Of a stretch of 64,000 bases of DNA, positions 32,513 through 45,000 are shown piece by piece. Position 1 is the first letter of the stretch. Each line of letters starts with the position of its first letter. Below the pieces are notes generated by a model that did not search any database, was not told the DNA's origin, and saw nothing but the letters and a program-made list of their open reading frames with translations. The DNA is from Halapricum salinum. Its GTDB lineage: Archaea; Halobacteriota; Halobacteria; Halobacteriales; Haloarculaceae. The stretch is from assembly GCF_004799665.1 (NCBI RefSeq), contig NZ_CP031310.1, positions 2,286,887 to 2,350,886 on the forward strand, in the 5' to 3' direction. The position numbers were made by a program, and so were the translations under genes.

Positions 32513-35500
32513 TTCCACGTTCACGTTCTATCCGACTGTCAGAGAGGGGTATCGGCCATCCGAGACGTTCTCGAAATCCGGCGGGACGATCCCGGCGAGC
32601 GGGTCGGCACAGATCGATCTCGAACTGACTGCGACTGGACCCGAGGGGACGACCACGAAGAATCCGGGCGTCGAACTGACGCTCTATGGCCCGGGCGAGG
32701 TGACGAACCTCGACACCGACCAGATCGTCCGGATGGAACCCGAACCCGAGACGACGGCGTTCCCGCCGAACTACTTCCCGCTGGTCGAGTTCGACAGCCC
32801 GCAACTCCCGTGGCTGTTCAGCCCCCGGCGAGCAGACGGCAAGGGCCGCAACCGGCCGTGGCTGTGTCTCGTCGTCGTCGAGGTCCAGAACACGTCCTAC
32901 AAGCCTGCGGGCACCGGGCCACTGCCGGTGCTGGAGACGCCGACCGACCAGTTGCCCGACGTCAGCGAGTCCTGGGCGTGGGCCCACGCACAGGTCGTCG
33001 GCAGCCACGACCCGGAGTCGGTGTTCGGCTCGCGCTCGACGGCCACGAAGTCACGACTGCTGTGTCCACGGAATCTCGACCCGAAGACCAAGTATCGCGC
33101 CTGCGTCGTGCCCACCTTCGAACCCGGCCGGAGAGCCGGGCTGGGGCTCGACCCCTATCCCGACGGACGAGGATCGATGGAGTTGGCCTGGGATGGGGAG
33201 GACTCGGTTCGCTTGCCAGTCTATCACTCGTGGGTCTTCACGAGTTCGGCACAGGGCGACTTCGAGTCGCTGGCGCGCGAACTCGACTCGGTCGAGTTCG
33301 GCCCGAACATCGGTTTCCGGCCGATCGACGTCAGCAACCCCGGTCCTGTGGACCTGAAACTGCCCTACGACGAGGCGACGGACACGGGAACGGTCGGAAT
33401 CGGCGGCGCGCTGAAATCGATCGGCGCAGAGCCCGACACCTACGATTCGGACATGCGATCGGAACTCAGAGACCTTCTGAATACGCCCAACGACGTGGTC
33501 GAAGAGACCGACTACGGCGCGGTCGGCCCGCCGCTGTACGGCCGCTGGCACGCGGGTGTGCCCGAGCTGGAGGACCCTGACGTTGACACGTCGATCTACT
33601 ACTATCCGGAGTGGTTCAACACGCTCAACAGCGACCCGCGAAACAGGATCGCCGCGGGCTATGGGACGCTGGTGATACAGAACGAACAGGAGCGGCTGAT
33701 GACCAGCGCCTGGGAGCAGTTCGGCGACCTCGATATCGCCAATCGGTTCCTCAGACGGATTCAGCTCGGCAAGGGAATCCTCGAACTCCGCCACCGGAAG
33801 CTGGAGTCGTACTCGACGGGCTCGCTGCTCGGGATGAGTTCGCCCGTCCACGGGATGTTGCTCGACGTCGAGACTGGAACGAAGACGGTCCACGGCACAG
33901 CACTCGAAACGGACATGCCGACGCCACTGTCCTCGCCAGCGTTCCGGCGGATCACCCGCTCGAACGGTCCCCTGGCCCGCCGGCCGGGCACGTCGGTCGA
34001 TTCGGCGACGTTCGCGACCCACCTCGAAACCGGCCGGATTCCGCGACTGACCGACGGCCTCTCGTTCAGCGCCGAGCAGATGCTGGCCGGGGATGGCGAG
34101 TCGGCAGGTGCGGCCGCTGAGGGGGCGATGCAACCAATGAGCGGATCACTGCACGCCGAGGCCGCCGGGAAGGAGGGTGCCGGCGCCCCGCCAGCGACAC
34201 CGTTCGAAGACGACGAGGAGTTGCCCGAACCGGGGCCGGACATCGAGCGCGCGTGGTCGGCGCTGGATAGTCTGGACGCCCACGCCGGGACGGCCGACGG
34301 TGCAATCACCGACCTCTCGATGGCAGTGCGACGAAACGATATCGAGACCGTCCGGGACCTCGTCGAAACCGCGCCGACCGTGCTCGATCACTGCGAAAAT
34401 CTCCGTCGAAACACGTTCGAGTCGCTCTCGCGAGCGGTCGCGAAGGTGCTGACCGAACCACGAGCCGAGCGCCTCGCCGATTCGTTCGATCGGGCGGCTG
34501 CCAACCAGCGCCTCCAGGCGCTCCATCGCGCCCAGCGCGAACTCGAAGGCGCAGTGCAAGCCGCGATGGCGTCGCTTGCGGCCGGCGACCCACCGCAGGA
34601 GATCCGACGGCACCTCGACAGAGCCAGCGAGGCCGTGAATCAACTCCAGGGTGCCAGTGAGGACCTCAGAGAGTCCATGGAGGGACGTCCCGCGACGACG
34701 ATGCGGACGATGTCGATGACTGCCGGCGACGAGTTCCTCTCGGGTGAGACGGCACAGGTCCCGAAGATCGGCCAGTCGAAACCCAAACAGGTTGAATTGC
34801 CCTCGAAAGAAAAATTGCGAACGTCGGTCATCTCGGGGCTGGACCCGACCGTGACGCTGCCCGAGCATGCCGCCGAGGTCATTGGGATTCCACAACTGCG
34901 CCAGCGGGACGACCCCGTCGAGGACGTGATGGCCGCGCCGACGTTCACGGACACGACCTACGAACTGCTTGCCGAACTGAACCAGGAGTACTTCCTGCCG
35001 GGTGCGGGCGAGATTCCGAAAAACAGCATCGGTGTCCTGCAGACCAACCCCGAGTTCATCGAGGCGTTCATGACGGGACTGAACCACGAGTTCGCCCGCG
35101 AGCTCCAGTGGCGCAACTTCCCGACTGACCGTGCTGGGACGTACTTCCGGCGGTTCTGGGATCGCAAAGGCAACCCCAAAATCGACAGTGACGATCCCGA
35201 AAAACTGGCCGATATCACGCCGATTCACACCTGGGACGAGAACGCTCTCGGGATCAACAGCCCCCACGACAACCACGCGAAAGTCGTCCTGCTGATCCGC
35301 GGGGAGCTGTTGCGGCGCTATCCCAATACGGACATCTTCGTCGCGAAGGCCGTCGCCGAGGACAACCCCGACGAAGGCGAGGAGCCCGACCGCGTGCCGG
35401 CGTTGCCGAACACCCACGTCACCCGAGATGACGCTGGCGAGGACGTCAAGTTCCCCGTCTTCCGCGGGACGCTCGATCCGGACATCACCTTTTTCGGGTT

Positions 35501-36053
35501 CGACCTCTCGCCGGACGAGGCGCTGTACGACCCCTACCACGAGGGCGCGACGGAGCCGGACGACCACCCGGACGAGGGGTGGTTCTTCGTCCTGCAGGAA
35601 CCGCCCGCCGAGACGCGCTTCGGGATGGACGTCGGGACCGAGGCGGATATCGGGCAGACGCCCTACGGAATCGTCTCCAGCGAGCCGGGAACGCCCCGAA
35701 CCCCGAGCGAAGAACTCGAAGACGAGGTCGAGACCGGCTGGAGCGGACTCTCGTGGGCACACATCGTCGAGTCGGGTGAGGATCCCTCGTCGGTGACCCA
35801 CGTCGACGTCGACGGCTCGCGTCCCGGCGCAGAGAACTGGTCCTACGACGCCGACGACGTGACGGACACGCCCCCGACGCGCTGGGGCTTCAACAGCGCG
35901 CACATGGCCCGTGCGACCTGGCAACTGCCGGTTCGAATCAGTATCCACGCAGACGACATGATCCCAGAGGAACCGCCGACAGACGAGACCGACTGGCGTA
36001 ACGTGCAGATCGACACACCCGCGACGATCGTCGATCTCGGAGGGAATCTATGA
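32505..36053 (+). CDS. Giant protein, 1182 residues, uncharacterised family
   Basis: No signal peptide or membrane segment is seen. The N-terminal third is beta-rich (SGSAQIDLELTATGPEGTTT; LPWLFSPRRADGKGRNRPWL; CLVVVEVQNTSY). A middle section of about residues 540-760 is helical and Ala/Glu/Arg-rich with coiled-coil character. The C-terminal third contains LQTNPEFIEAFMTGLNHEFA (near 844-863) followed by RELQWRNFPTDRAGTYFRRF, a phrase I remember from large uncharacterised bacterial proteins (LNHEMARELLWREYPTDQRG-type), and FGFDLSPDEALYDPYHE. The gene overlaps the 3572-codon gene by ATGA. The function is unknown; the conserved block would be the best query. Confidence 0.8.
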   Translation: MSNSTFTFYPTVREGYRPSETFSKSGGTIPASGSAQIDLELTATGPEGTTTKNPGVELTLYGPGEVTNLDTDQIVRMEPEPETTAFPPNYFPLVEFDSPQLPWLFSPRRADGKGRNRPWLCLVVVEVQNTSYKPAGTGPLPVLETPTDQLPDVSESWAWAHAQVVGSHDPESVFGSRSTATKSRLLCPRNLDPKTKYRACVVPTFEPGRRAGLGLDPYPDGRGSMELAWDGEDSVRLPVYHSWVFTSSAQGDFESLARELDSVEFGPNIGFRPIDVSNPGPVDLKLPYDEATDTGTVGIGGALKSIGAEPDTYDSDMRSELRDLLNTPNDVVEETDYGAVGPPLYGRWHAGVPELEDPDVDTSIYYYPEWFNTLNSDPRNRIAAGYGTLVIQNEQERLMTSAWEQFGDLDIANRFLRRIQLGKGILELRHRKLESYSTGSLLGMSSPVHGMLLDVETGTKTVHGTALETDMPTPLSSPAFRRITRSNGPLARRPGTSVDSATFATHLETGRIPRLTDGLSFSAEQMLAGDGESAGAAAEGAMQPMSGSLHAEAAGKEGAGAPPATPFEDDEELPEPGPDIERAWSALDSLDAHAGTADGAITDLSMAVRRNDIETVRDLVETAPTVLDHCENLRRNTFESLSRAVAKVLTEPRAERLADSFDRAAANQRLQALHRAQRELEGAVQAAMASLAAGDPPQEIRRHLDRASEAVNQLQGASEDLRESMEGRPATTMRTMSMTAGDEFLSGETAQVPKIGQSKPKQVELPSKEKLRTSVISGLDPTVTLPEHAAEVIGIPQLRQRDDPVEDVMAAPTFTDTTYELLAELNQEYFLPGAGEIPKNSIGVLQTNPEFIEAFMTGLNHEFARELQWRNFPTDRAGTYFRRFWDRKGNPKIDSDDPEKLADITPIHTWDENALGINSPHDNHAKVVLLIRGELLRRYPNTDIFVAKAVAEDNPDEGEEPDRVPALPNTHVTRDDAGEDVKFPVFRGTLDPDITFFGFDLSPDEALYDPYHEGATEPDDHPDEGWFFVLQEPPAETRFGMDVGTEADIGQTPYGIVSSEPGTPRTPSEELEDEVETGWSGLSWAHIVESGEDPSSVTHVDVDGSRPGAENWSYDADDVTDTPPTRWGFNSAHMARATWQLPVRISIHADDMIPEEPPTDETDWRNVQIDTPATIVDLGGNL

Positions 36054-39000
36054 GCACCAGCTCCTGGAGCGCGGTCGACGACGCCCGGGCCGCCTGGCAA
36101 CGGGCCGACGACGAACTCCCGCGACTCCGCGCGGTCCACGGTGATCTCTCGACCACACTCGATGCCCTCGTGCGAAACAAACCAGAGAACGCGGCTGTGG
36201 CCGAAGCGATCGACTCCCTGCAACGGCTCGGCGGCGACAGCGACGACCGCCGGGGAGCGCTGGACTTTCTGACGAACCCAGTGCTGGACGGCGACCTAAC
36301 TGTTCAGGCAGCCTTCCAGCAGGGGCGGGCCGTCACGACCGACGCCGACGCCGTGGCGAGCGCACTCGCCTCGTACGTCGACGGCGGCAGCTGGTCGGCC
36401 GTCGAGTCGGCAGTCACAGACGTCCTCCAGCCTTCTGGGGGCCCGATGGCGATCGACACGACGACGCTCGAACAGCTCGTGACGCTGTTCGGGATCGCGA
36501 TCGAGGCCGCGATCGCTGCCCGCGAGACGCGAGCCGACACCCTCCAGAGCGAACTCGCGAGTGCGTACGCCGATATCGACGAGCCGCTGCCAGAGATGGA
36601 CGACCAGCCCATCGCACTCTTGCCCGTGCGGATGGAGACGCGGTTCGTCGACGACGCGGGTGCGAAAGAGGACGACTTGACGCAGTTGCTCGTGCGGGTC
36701 TACCCCGACCAGATCCACGGCGACTCCCACGAGGAGGAGTTGACCGACGACGAGGTGCGCTGGGGGCAGAACTTCTGGGCGACGCTGTGGTACGCCCGCC
36801 ACCCGGATCCGGACGTCGTCCCGAGCAACCCCTCGGACGCATACCTGCAGAATCGGCTGCCGAACCAGCGACTCCGGGAACTGGTCGCCGACATCGACCC
36901 GACTGATTTCTCCGAGGCCCATTACAAACGCTATCGCGAACTCAAGGAGCGAGCCTGGAAACAGCTACTCGATCGCTTCGGCCGCGAGCGGGCGGCCTAC
37001 GTCGTCCACGCGCTCGAACCCGACGACGAGGAACTGGCTGGCGATCTGCTGACTCGCCCGCCCGCCCCACCGCAGCCACCGTCGGGTGGTGGGGGAGGGG
37101 GGCCGAACTGGATGTACCCCGGCGCGTTCGCCGAGCAGCTGGACACCGACGCCATCACCAGTCAGATCAGCGACGATCACCTTCTCGACCAGATCGGTGG
37201 CTCCGCCACACAGTTCGACGAGTCGTCACTGCAGGTCGGCGACGATTCGGTCGACCAGAGCGACGACACCACGACAACTACTGAGCGCTCGTCCGTCGAC
37301 GAGGACCTGCGTGGCGATGGCGGCCAGACCACGGGCGAAACGGGCGACGACGGAGCCGAAGGCGAAAGCTCTCAGAGCGGATCTGACGCGGGTGATACCA
37401 ATAAACTACCCACGAAGGTACCAGCACTCTCGTTCCCGGAGGTCCCGCGCCGGCCCGTCTCCTGGACCCAGCAGCCCCGGGCGGCCTTGCTGCCCGATCG
37501 CTGGATCGCGATCGCCGAGTGGGAGACTCCGAAGGGCAAGACCAAGCGAGCAGCCGTGGAGGGCGACCCAATCAGAGAGCCGCTGCCGATGGGTCCCAGC
37601 CCGGAGTCGGTCGCCGCAGAAGACCTCGCACGTCAGGCCAGCGACTCGCCAGCGCCGGACGGCACCGAGTGGATGGTCGACTTCGAGGAAGCCGAGAGCG
37701 TGGGGATGGGCATGCGGCTGCGGCTGTCGGGACTGTCCGGCTTCGACCCACACCGCGGTTTCTCGACGTTCACGGTGCTCGGTGTGAAGGCCTCGATGGA
37801 CGCCGAGACTACTCCGGACGCGGTGACAGAGCTCCTCGACGCCCACCACTACACTGACGGGATCGAATTTCTCGAACAGGGGACACCGACCAACAATCAC
37901 GACGAGTCCTCGGGCTACACAGCGAAAGACGACCCGCTGGAAAGCATGCAGATCGAGGCGGGCGAACCACTGGTCGAGACCGGCGACCGTAGCGACGGCG
38001 ACCTGCTCGCGCGGGCGCTGGCGATCGACACAGACGAGGATCACGTCTTCGGGCACGTCGAGAACGCCGGCGGAACCCAGCAGCGAGACGCCCGCCACAT
38101 GAACTCGGCGCTGTGGCCGGCCACGCTCGGCTACTTCTTCCAGGACCTGATGATCCACAACGACCTGACGGACAATCCGTCGATCTTCGGCGGCGGCATG
38201 CCCGAAAACCTCCAGGGCTCGCAACGCCGGGATCGACTCTCGCAGCTCATGCTGTGGCACGACGCCTACCGGAGACACTTCGTGCGCTACGTCCGCGGGC
38301 GAGGCCCCCTCCCGGCGCTCCGGGTCGGCCCACAACCCTATGGAATCTTACCCACGAAGGCAGTCGATACCGAGCGCGATATCTCGGTACTGGATCAGCA
38401 GGTGATCGCGGATCTGGAACTGGGTAGCCAGTCGGTCTCGGACCTCCAGCAACGCGGGACGGATCTGTCCACGCTGGTCAACGGCGGCGTCGAGCCGACG
38501 CTGTTGCTGGACGCGGGCGCGAAACCCGACGAGCTTCTCGATGCGGGCGCGTCGCCGGACGACCTGCTGGCCGGCGGCGTCGACCCGAAGACGATCGTCC
38601 AGCAGAGCGGCGTCGCGCCCGCCGCGCTGACCCAGGACGGGATCGGTCTGCTGAAGACCTCGCAAGCGACGCGCTCACGGCTGAAATCGGCCGGGGTGCC
38701 GGTCGACGAACTCGAACAGCAGGGACTCACCATCCGCGCACTCGTTCGTGGCGAAGTAACGGACGAACAACTCGCGGAGCGTGGGATCACCACGAAGGCG
38801 GTCGCCGAAGCACTACTCCCGCGACAGGCCAAATCCCTCGGGATCACCCCACAGGCGCTCGAACGCGCGGGTGTCACGCCCGGTGCGCTCCTGCGCGGCG
38901 AGATCACGACCGAGCAGGTCGAGAAATTAGGTCTCTCGACGCGGGCGGTCGCCGACGTCGTGTTACCACAGGCTGTGCGCGATCTGGGGATCACGCCAAA

Positions 39001-42000
39001 GACGCTCGAAGACGCCGACGTTTCGCCGGTCGACCTGCTCAACGGGCAGGTGTCGGCTGCGGATCTGGAGGCTGCGGGCGTGACCAGTGAGGCCCTTGCA
39101 GAGGCACTGTTGCCACAGGAACTGGTCGACTTCGGGATCACGCCCGAACAGGTTGGTCAGGCCGTCGGTGTCGAGCAGCTCTTCAACGGTGATCTGGGCG
39201 TCGAGGGCCTTCAAGAGGCTGGCCTGGATACCCAGAATCTCGCCGACGCCCTGCTGCCCACGTCGTTCCGCGACGCAGGGATCACGCCCGACTCCCTGGA
39301 GTCTGCGGGGATCACGCCCGCGGCAGTACTGTCGGGGAAGGTCTCGCCCGAAGACATCATCGAGGCCGGCGTGACCCCTGACGCGCTGGCCGAAGCCGGG
39401 ATTCTGCCTGAGGCCTTCGCGGATGTGGGGGCGGTGTTCGGTGATCTGCTCTCGGCGGGACTGAAGCCCATGGAACTGCTCGAACAGGGACTCTCGCCGA
39501 AGGCACTGGTCGACGCCGGCGTCGATCCCCAGTTGCTGGTCGAGGCGGGCCTCGCGCCGAAGAAACTCGTCGACGCCGGGATGGACGTCGTCGAACTCGC
39601 GGCCAAGGGGACGATCCCGATCGCCGACCTGCTCGAAGCTGGTGCGTCACCGCAGGAACTGGCCCGGCTCGGCGCGGCCGTCGAGGACCTCTCGGGCGGT
39701 GAGATCCCGGCACAGGAACTCGTCCAGGCCGGATTCGCGGCCATGGATCTCCTCCAGGCCGGCGCGGACGCACTCGGTGTCGCACAGGGTGGGGCACGGC
39801 CGAGTCAGCTTCGCGACGCTGGCGTCGACGCCGGAACCCTCCGCGATGCGGGCAAGGCAGCCGGCTCGCTCCGACAGGCTGGCTACACTGCTGGGGAGTT
39901 GCTCGAGTCGAACTATACCGTCGAGGAACTGCTCAACGGCGGCTTCTCGCCGGAGGAACTCTCGGCGGCCGGCGTCGATCGAGCTGCCCTCGAAGGTACT
40001 GGCCGTGACGTGAGCGACCTGCTCGCTGCTGGCCATCCGCCCGAACAGCTCCGGGCGGAGGGCTACGGCCCAGACCAGCTCATGGAGGCAGGACTGGGCG
40101 CTGCCGGGCTCGTCGCCGCGGGCTACACTGCGGGCGAGCTCAAGGACGCGGGATTGTCGACAGACCAGCTCGTCGCCGCCGGGATGGAGCCGCGCGCGCT
40201 CCGGGCCGCGGGCGTCGATCCGAAATCACTGGCCGACGCAGGGGTCGACGCTCGCCGTCTCAAGGAGGCGGGAGCGAAGGCCGAGGACCTGCTGGATCAC
40301 GGGTTCGACCCGCAGGAACTGCTCGACGCCGGCTTCAACTCGGTCGAACTCGACGTCGCCGGGGTCGACGTCGACCAGATTGCGACTGAAGTCGCCGAGG
40401 GCGAGGCCGGCGTCGACGAGGTCGCCGACGCTGCACTCGACGGAGTACAGTATGCGGCGACGGTGCTGGAAGACCCCGAGCAGGCCGAACGCGACCTCTA
40501 CTCTTTCAGTTTCGACCCCGCGATTCCCAAGCTGCCGAAACTGGCTGACAGCGGCCCAGGGGACGGATCGGCCGGTTGGGGACAGGCCGGCCAGCCTGAC
40601 GGCGGTGTCACGGCCGGCGTCCCGGTCGTCCGACCACTGTCGATCGACGACAAACTCCCGCGTGATCTGGAGAGCAGACTGGGCGGTCTCGGCGAACTGT
40701 GGGGCGATGCGGCTGCGGGCCTGCCGTTCGCGGGGCCGACCGACGAGAGCGGCGTCCTTGACGCACTCAAGCGCGAGGGTATCTCGGCGGATATCCGCCA
40801 GCAGACGATGGCCTTCTCGGCCGAATCGATCGACCACGCCGACCGCGTCAACGATTTGGTTCGCTACTGGTACGGCGGTGGCTCGCCGATCCGCGATCTG
40901 GTCTACGACATGTGCGAGGGCCGGATCGATCTCGACCCCCGGATCGGCCACTTCCGGCTGGAGGACATCTCCCGGGCGGAGATCAACGACTACGAGCCCT
41001 CCTCGGCGCGGGACATCCAGGAGTTCTACAACTACATGTTGACCTACAGCCGGCAGGGGACGATCGAACCGCACGAGATGGTCGACGCCGATATCGGCCA
41101 GTTCGTCGACATCCTGCTCGAATCGACGTTCTCGGAGGTCAAGATGCTCTCCCAGATCGAACTGATCAAGCCCGAGAACGTCGCGCTGAACGCCGACGCA
41201 ATCGAGGATATCGATGACTGGGGCGGCATGACCGACGCCGAGAGTCGTCGAGCGATCGTCAACGCGCTCGAAGACGCCGACGATCCCACGGCGTTCGTGG
41301 ACGAACTCGTGAAAAATGCCCGGGCGAACTTCCCCGGGCGGTCGAAGTACTACCAGTTCGCACAGAACCAGACCGAACACAACGACTCGGGGGCGCTGCG
41401 ATCGCTGCTCAGATTGCTGTTGCAGTACGGGATGCTGCAGGAGTACGTCACGGCCCGCCGTCGGTTGGGGCTGGCCTACGACGACGTGCCCGCGGCCTGG
41501 CCGGACCCGGCCTACTACGGTCCGGGCGACGACGGCCCGCTGTCGACGTTGCGCGACGAGACCCCGACAGCGCTCGACGCGCATCCCAACATCGGGAGTC
41601 CGGAGCCGACGGTGTCGAACTACTCGAAGCACGGATTCACCTCGACGTACGACCGCTACGACTACGCCGACGCCCTCCAGGACGCGGCGCTGAACTACAC
41701 GTCGACGACCTCGATCGACCCGCGGATGAGCGAGTTCACCGATAGCCTCGAATATCTCGGCGGCGTCGAGCCGGCCGAGATGGCGACGCTGGCCCGGGAG
41801 ACGCTCGACCTCGCGAGCCACCGCCTGGACGCCTGGTGGACCTCGCTGGCTACGAAAGACCTGTTCGAACTCCGGGAGTCTCAGGGCAGCTACGATACCG
41901 AGGCCGGCTTCGACCACGAGCAGTGGAGCGGCGGCGGCAGCGACGCCCCTCGTGCGACGCTCGATCCCGGACTGCTGTCGAACGTCACGTTACCCGAGGG

Positions 42001-45000
42001 GGGCTTCGGCGGGGCTGGAACGTCGCGTGGCTCGGGCGGCGGCGAGGCCACGGGCTCGGTCGGTACCGACGTGTCGACGGACATCGAAGCCGACGTCTCG
42101 AACGTCGATACCGACGTCTCAGGCGGCGATTCCGGCGGGAGCGACAGTTCCGGCGAGACCGTCCAGACACAGTTCGACCCCGCGGCGATCGCGAACATGG
42201 ACATCAGGATTTCGCGTGGTGGGACCGACGACGACTCCCGATCCGACGGCGGCTTCCGTGGTTTCGACAGCGACCTCGGCAACGTGTCTGGAAGCAGTGA
42301 CACCTCCGGGGAGCGTAGCGGCACCAGCGACCAGCAGTCCGGTGGTTCCCAGGGCGGGACGATCGATCTCGACGCGCTTCGAGAGGGTGGACAGATCGCG
42401 ACCAGAGAGCAGTTGACCGATACCTCGATCCTCTCACCCCGGGTCAAATCGGATCCCGGGCTGTACGTCGGGGGCTACGGCTTCGTCGAGGATCTCTCGG
42501 CGGACGTCGAAGGCAGAGACGGTCCCCAGTACGTTCACGCACCCTCCGAACAACACGCGACGACCGCAGCGGTGCTGCGCAGCGGCTACGAGGCCCACGA
42601 GGCCGACGAGGGCGAGAACGTGCTAGCGATCGATCTCTCGGCCGATCGCGTCCGTGCGGGGCTGCGACTCATCCGAGGTGTCCGTCGCGGCCAGTCGCTG
42701 GCGGAACTGCTGGGCTATCGCTTCGAGCGTCGCCTCCGCGAGGAAACGCTGGAGAGTGACGCCGACGTGATGCAGTACGCCCACGTCTTCCGGACGGCGT
42801 TCCCGGCGAAGATCGGCAAACTGACTCGCCCCGACGAGTCCCAGATCCAGGGCAAGACCGAGGGCCAGCAAGACCTCGCCAAGCGTGACGTCGTCGACGG
42901 GCGCAAACTCGTCGAGAACTGGGACGACTATCCGTTCGGCCACGGCGAGGAACTACCGGCAGTCGGCTCGGAGGACTACGACGCTATCGACGCCATCGTC
43001 GCCGAGTTGACCGACGACGTCGACGCGGCCGGGGACCTCCTGACTGCCGAGAGTGTCCATCAACTCGGCCAGGGCAACTACGAGGCGGCCGGTGGATCGG
43101 TGTCAGCGCTGGCCGACGGCGATCCCCTGCCGGACCCGGATATCGCGCGGACGCCGCGCAGCCAGACCGGGTTGACCCATCGCCAGTGTCTCCTGTTCGG
43201 GACACCCGCCGTCCAGAGTGGCGCGAGCCCACGCTCGGCGGCCGAGCCGGCACTGGCGGCTTGGATCGAGGAACTGCTGCCAGCGCGCAGTGACGTCGAG
43301 TGTCTGGCGACCTACCGCTGGACCGAGACCACCGTGGATCAGGACGGCACCCAGATCGAGACCGAGCAGACCCACGAGACGAACGTCGCGCTCTCGGATC
43401 TCGATCTGGGATCGCTCGACGTGCTGTTGCTGTTCGGTGCGGAGCGCCAGCCGGCCCGTTCGGAACTCGAACAGCGCCTCGTCTACGCACTGGTGCGGGA
43501 TCGGCCGACCAGTCCAGCCGTACCCGCCGACGCCGAGATCGAACTCGAACTCACCGAGACCGTCTCCCCTGGTGCGGTCGCGATGGCCGACCTGCTCGAA
43601 CTGGCGCGCAGTCTACGTGAACTCGTCCAGACGGGCCGACCCGCGACTGCGGAAGATCTCGCTCATCCGACCGACGCCCGCGGTGAGGGCTACGACGTCT
43701 CGACGGCCGACACGCTCGAAACCCGAGCGAATACCGCGCAGGACCGGCTGCTCGACGTCGCGGAGCAAATCGACGAGCGACTCTCGGTGCTGGACAGCGA
43801 TCACGCCGTCGGCGACGGTGTCGACGACCTGCTGGCGACCCAGACTGCCAGTGCCGACGGCGGACTGCCCGGCGGCGACCCTGGCGGGTCCTGGGGTGGT
43901 CTCGGCGGTGGCGTGACCCTCCCCGGTGAGACCTCGCCAGTCTCGGACGTGGCCTTCAGGATTCCCGAGCCGACGGTGACCGAGCAGGCGACCGATCTCG
44001 TCGACGCGATCGAGGCTGTCGACGACGAGGTCCCGCTGGCCGACGCCGAGACGACGACGACTGGAATCGACGCCGGTGCGATCCGATCCGAACTGTCGAC
44101 ACTGCTGGATACCCTGCCCGCCGGGCTGGCCAATCCGAACGCCGTCCGGGCTGACGTCACCGTCGAATCTGAGAGTGGGCAGTCTATCTCGGGTGTCCTC
44201 GGCCAGCCAGTCACCGTTCCCGAGGTTCCAGATGCGGACGAAGAGGACGACGGCGGCGATGGCGACACGGGCGACGATGGTGACACGGGTGAGGACACCG
44301 CTGGCGGTGCTGCAGGCGGCGCCCCGATCACCTGGCTCCCGCCGGGTGGCCAGCTGGAGACGTCGATCCCCGACGCGACGTTCGAGCAGCCCGAGTCGAC
44401 CGTTGACATGGCTGACCTCCCGGAGACCGACTACGCGGGGACGACCTACTACGCCGAGAACCTAGAGTCAGTCACGATCGTCGGCAGCGCGCTCGGCGTC
44501 GGCGGTTCGGACCAGGGTAGTGAGAGCGACAGTGACGACACGTCGGGCGGTGACGACTCGACCGGCGAGTCGGGTGACGATTCCGAACCCCAGATCGACT
44601 GGTCGACGGCGACGGCGACCGTCCGAGCGTGGGGGACCGACGGTCTCTCGTGGTTCGAGCGTGAGACGACGGTGACGCCGGACGTCGACGGCTCGTTCAG
44701 CGTCGATTTCGACTTCGGTGGTGTCGACGCGGGGACGCCGTTCCAGATCGTCGCCACCGTCGACGGAACGGTCGTCTACAGCGCGACTGGTCGCGTCGTC
44801 GACGACGAGCTGAGCACGACCGCACAGTCAACTCTCGAAAACGACTGCCCGAACCTCCGGCAGTTGCTCTGGCTCCGCGCCCGCCAGGAGCTGTTCGATA
44901 CGGCCGGCGGTGCGAGCGGTTCGCTGGCGGGCGCGCTCTCGATGGCGGAGTTCGACGCAATCCAGGCCGAGCGCGACGCGGCCGACCCATCCGCGACGCC

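Noticed and set aside
40226-41917. 563-codon minus-strand frame
   Set aside because: Antisense shadow of the 3572-codon gene; no motif and no promoter.
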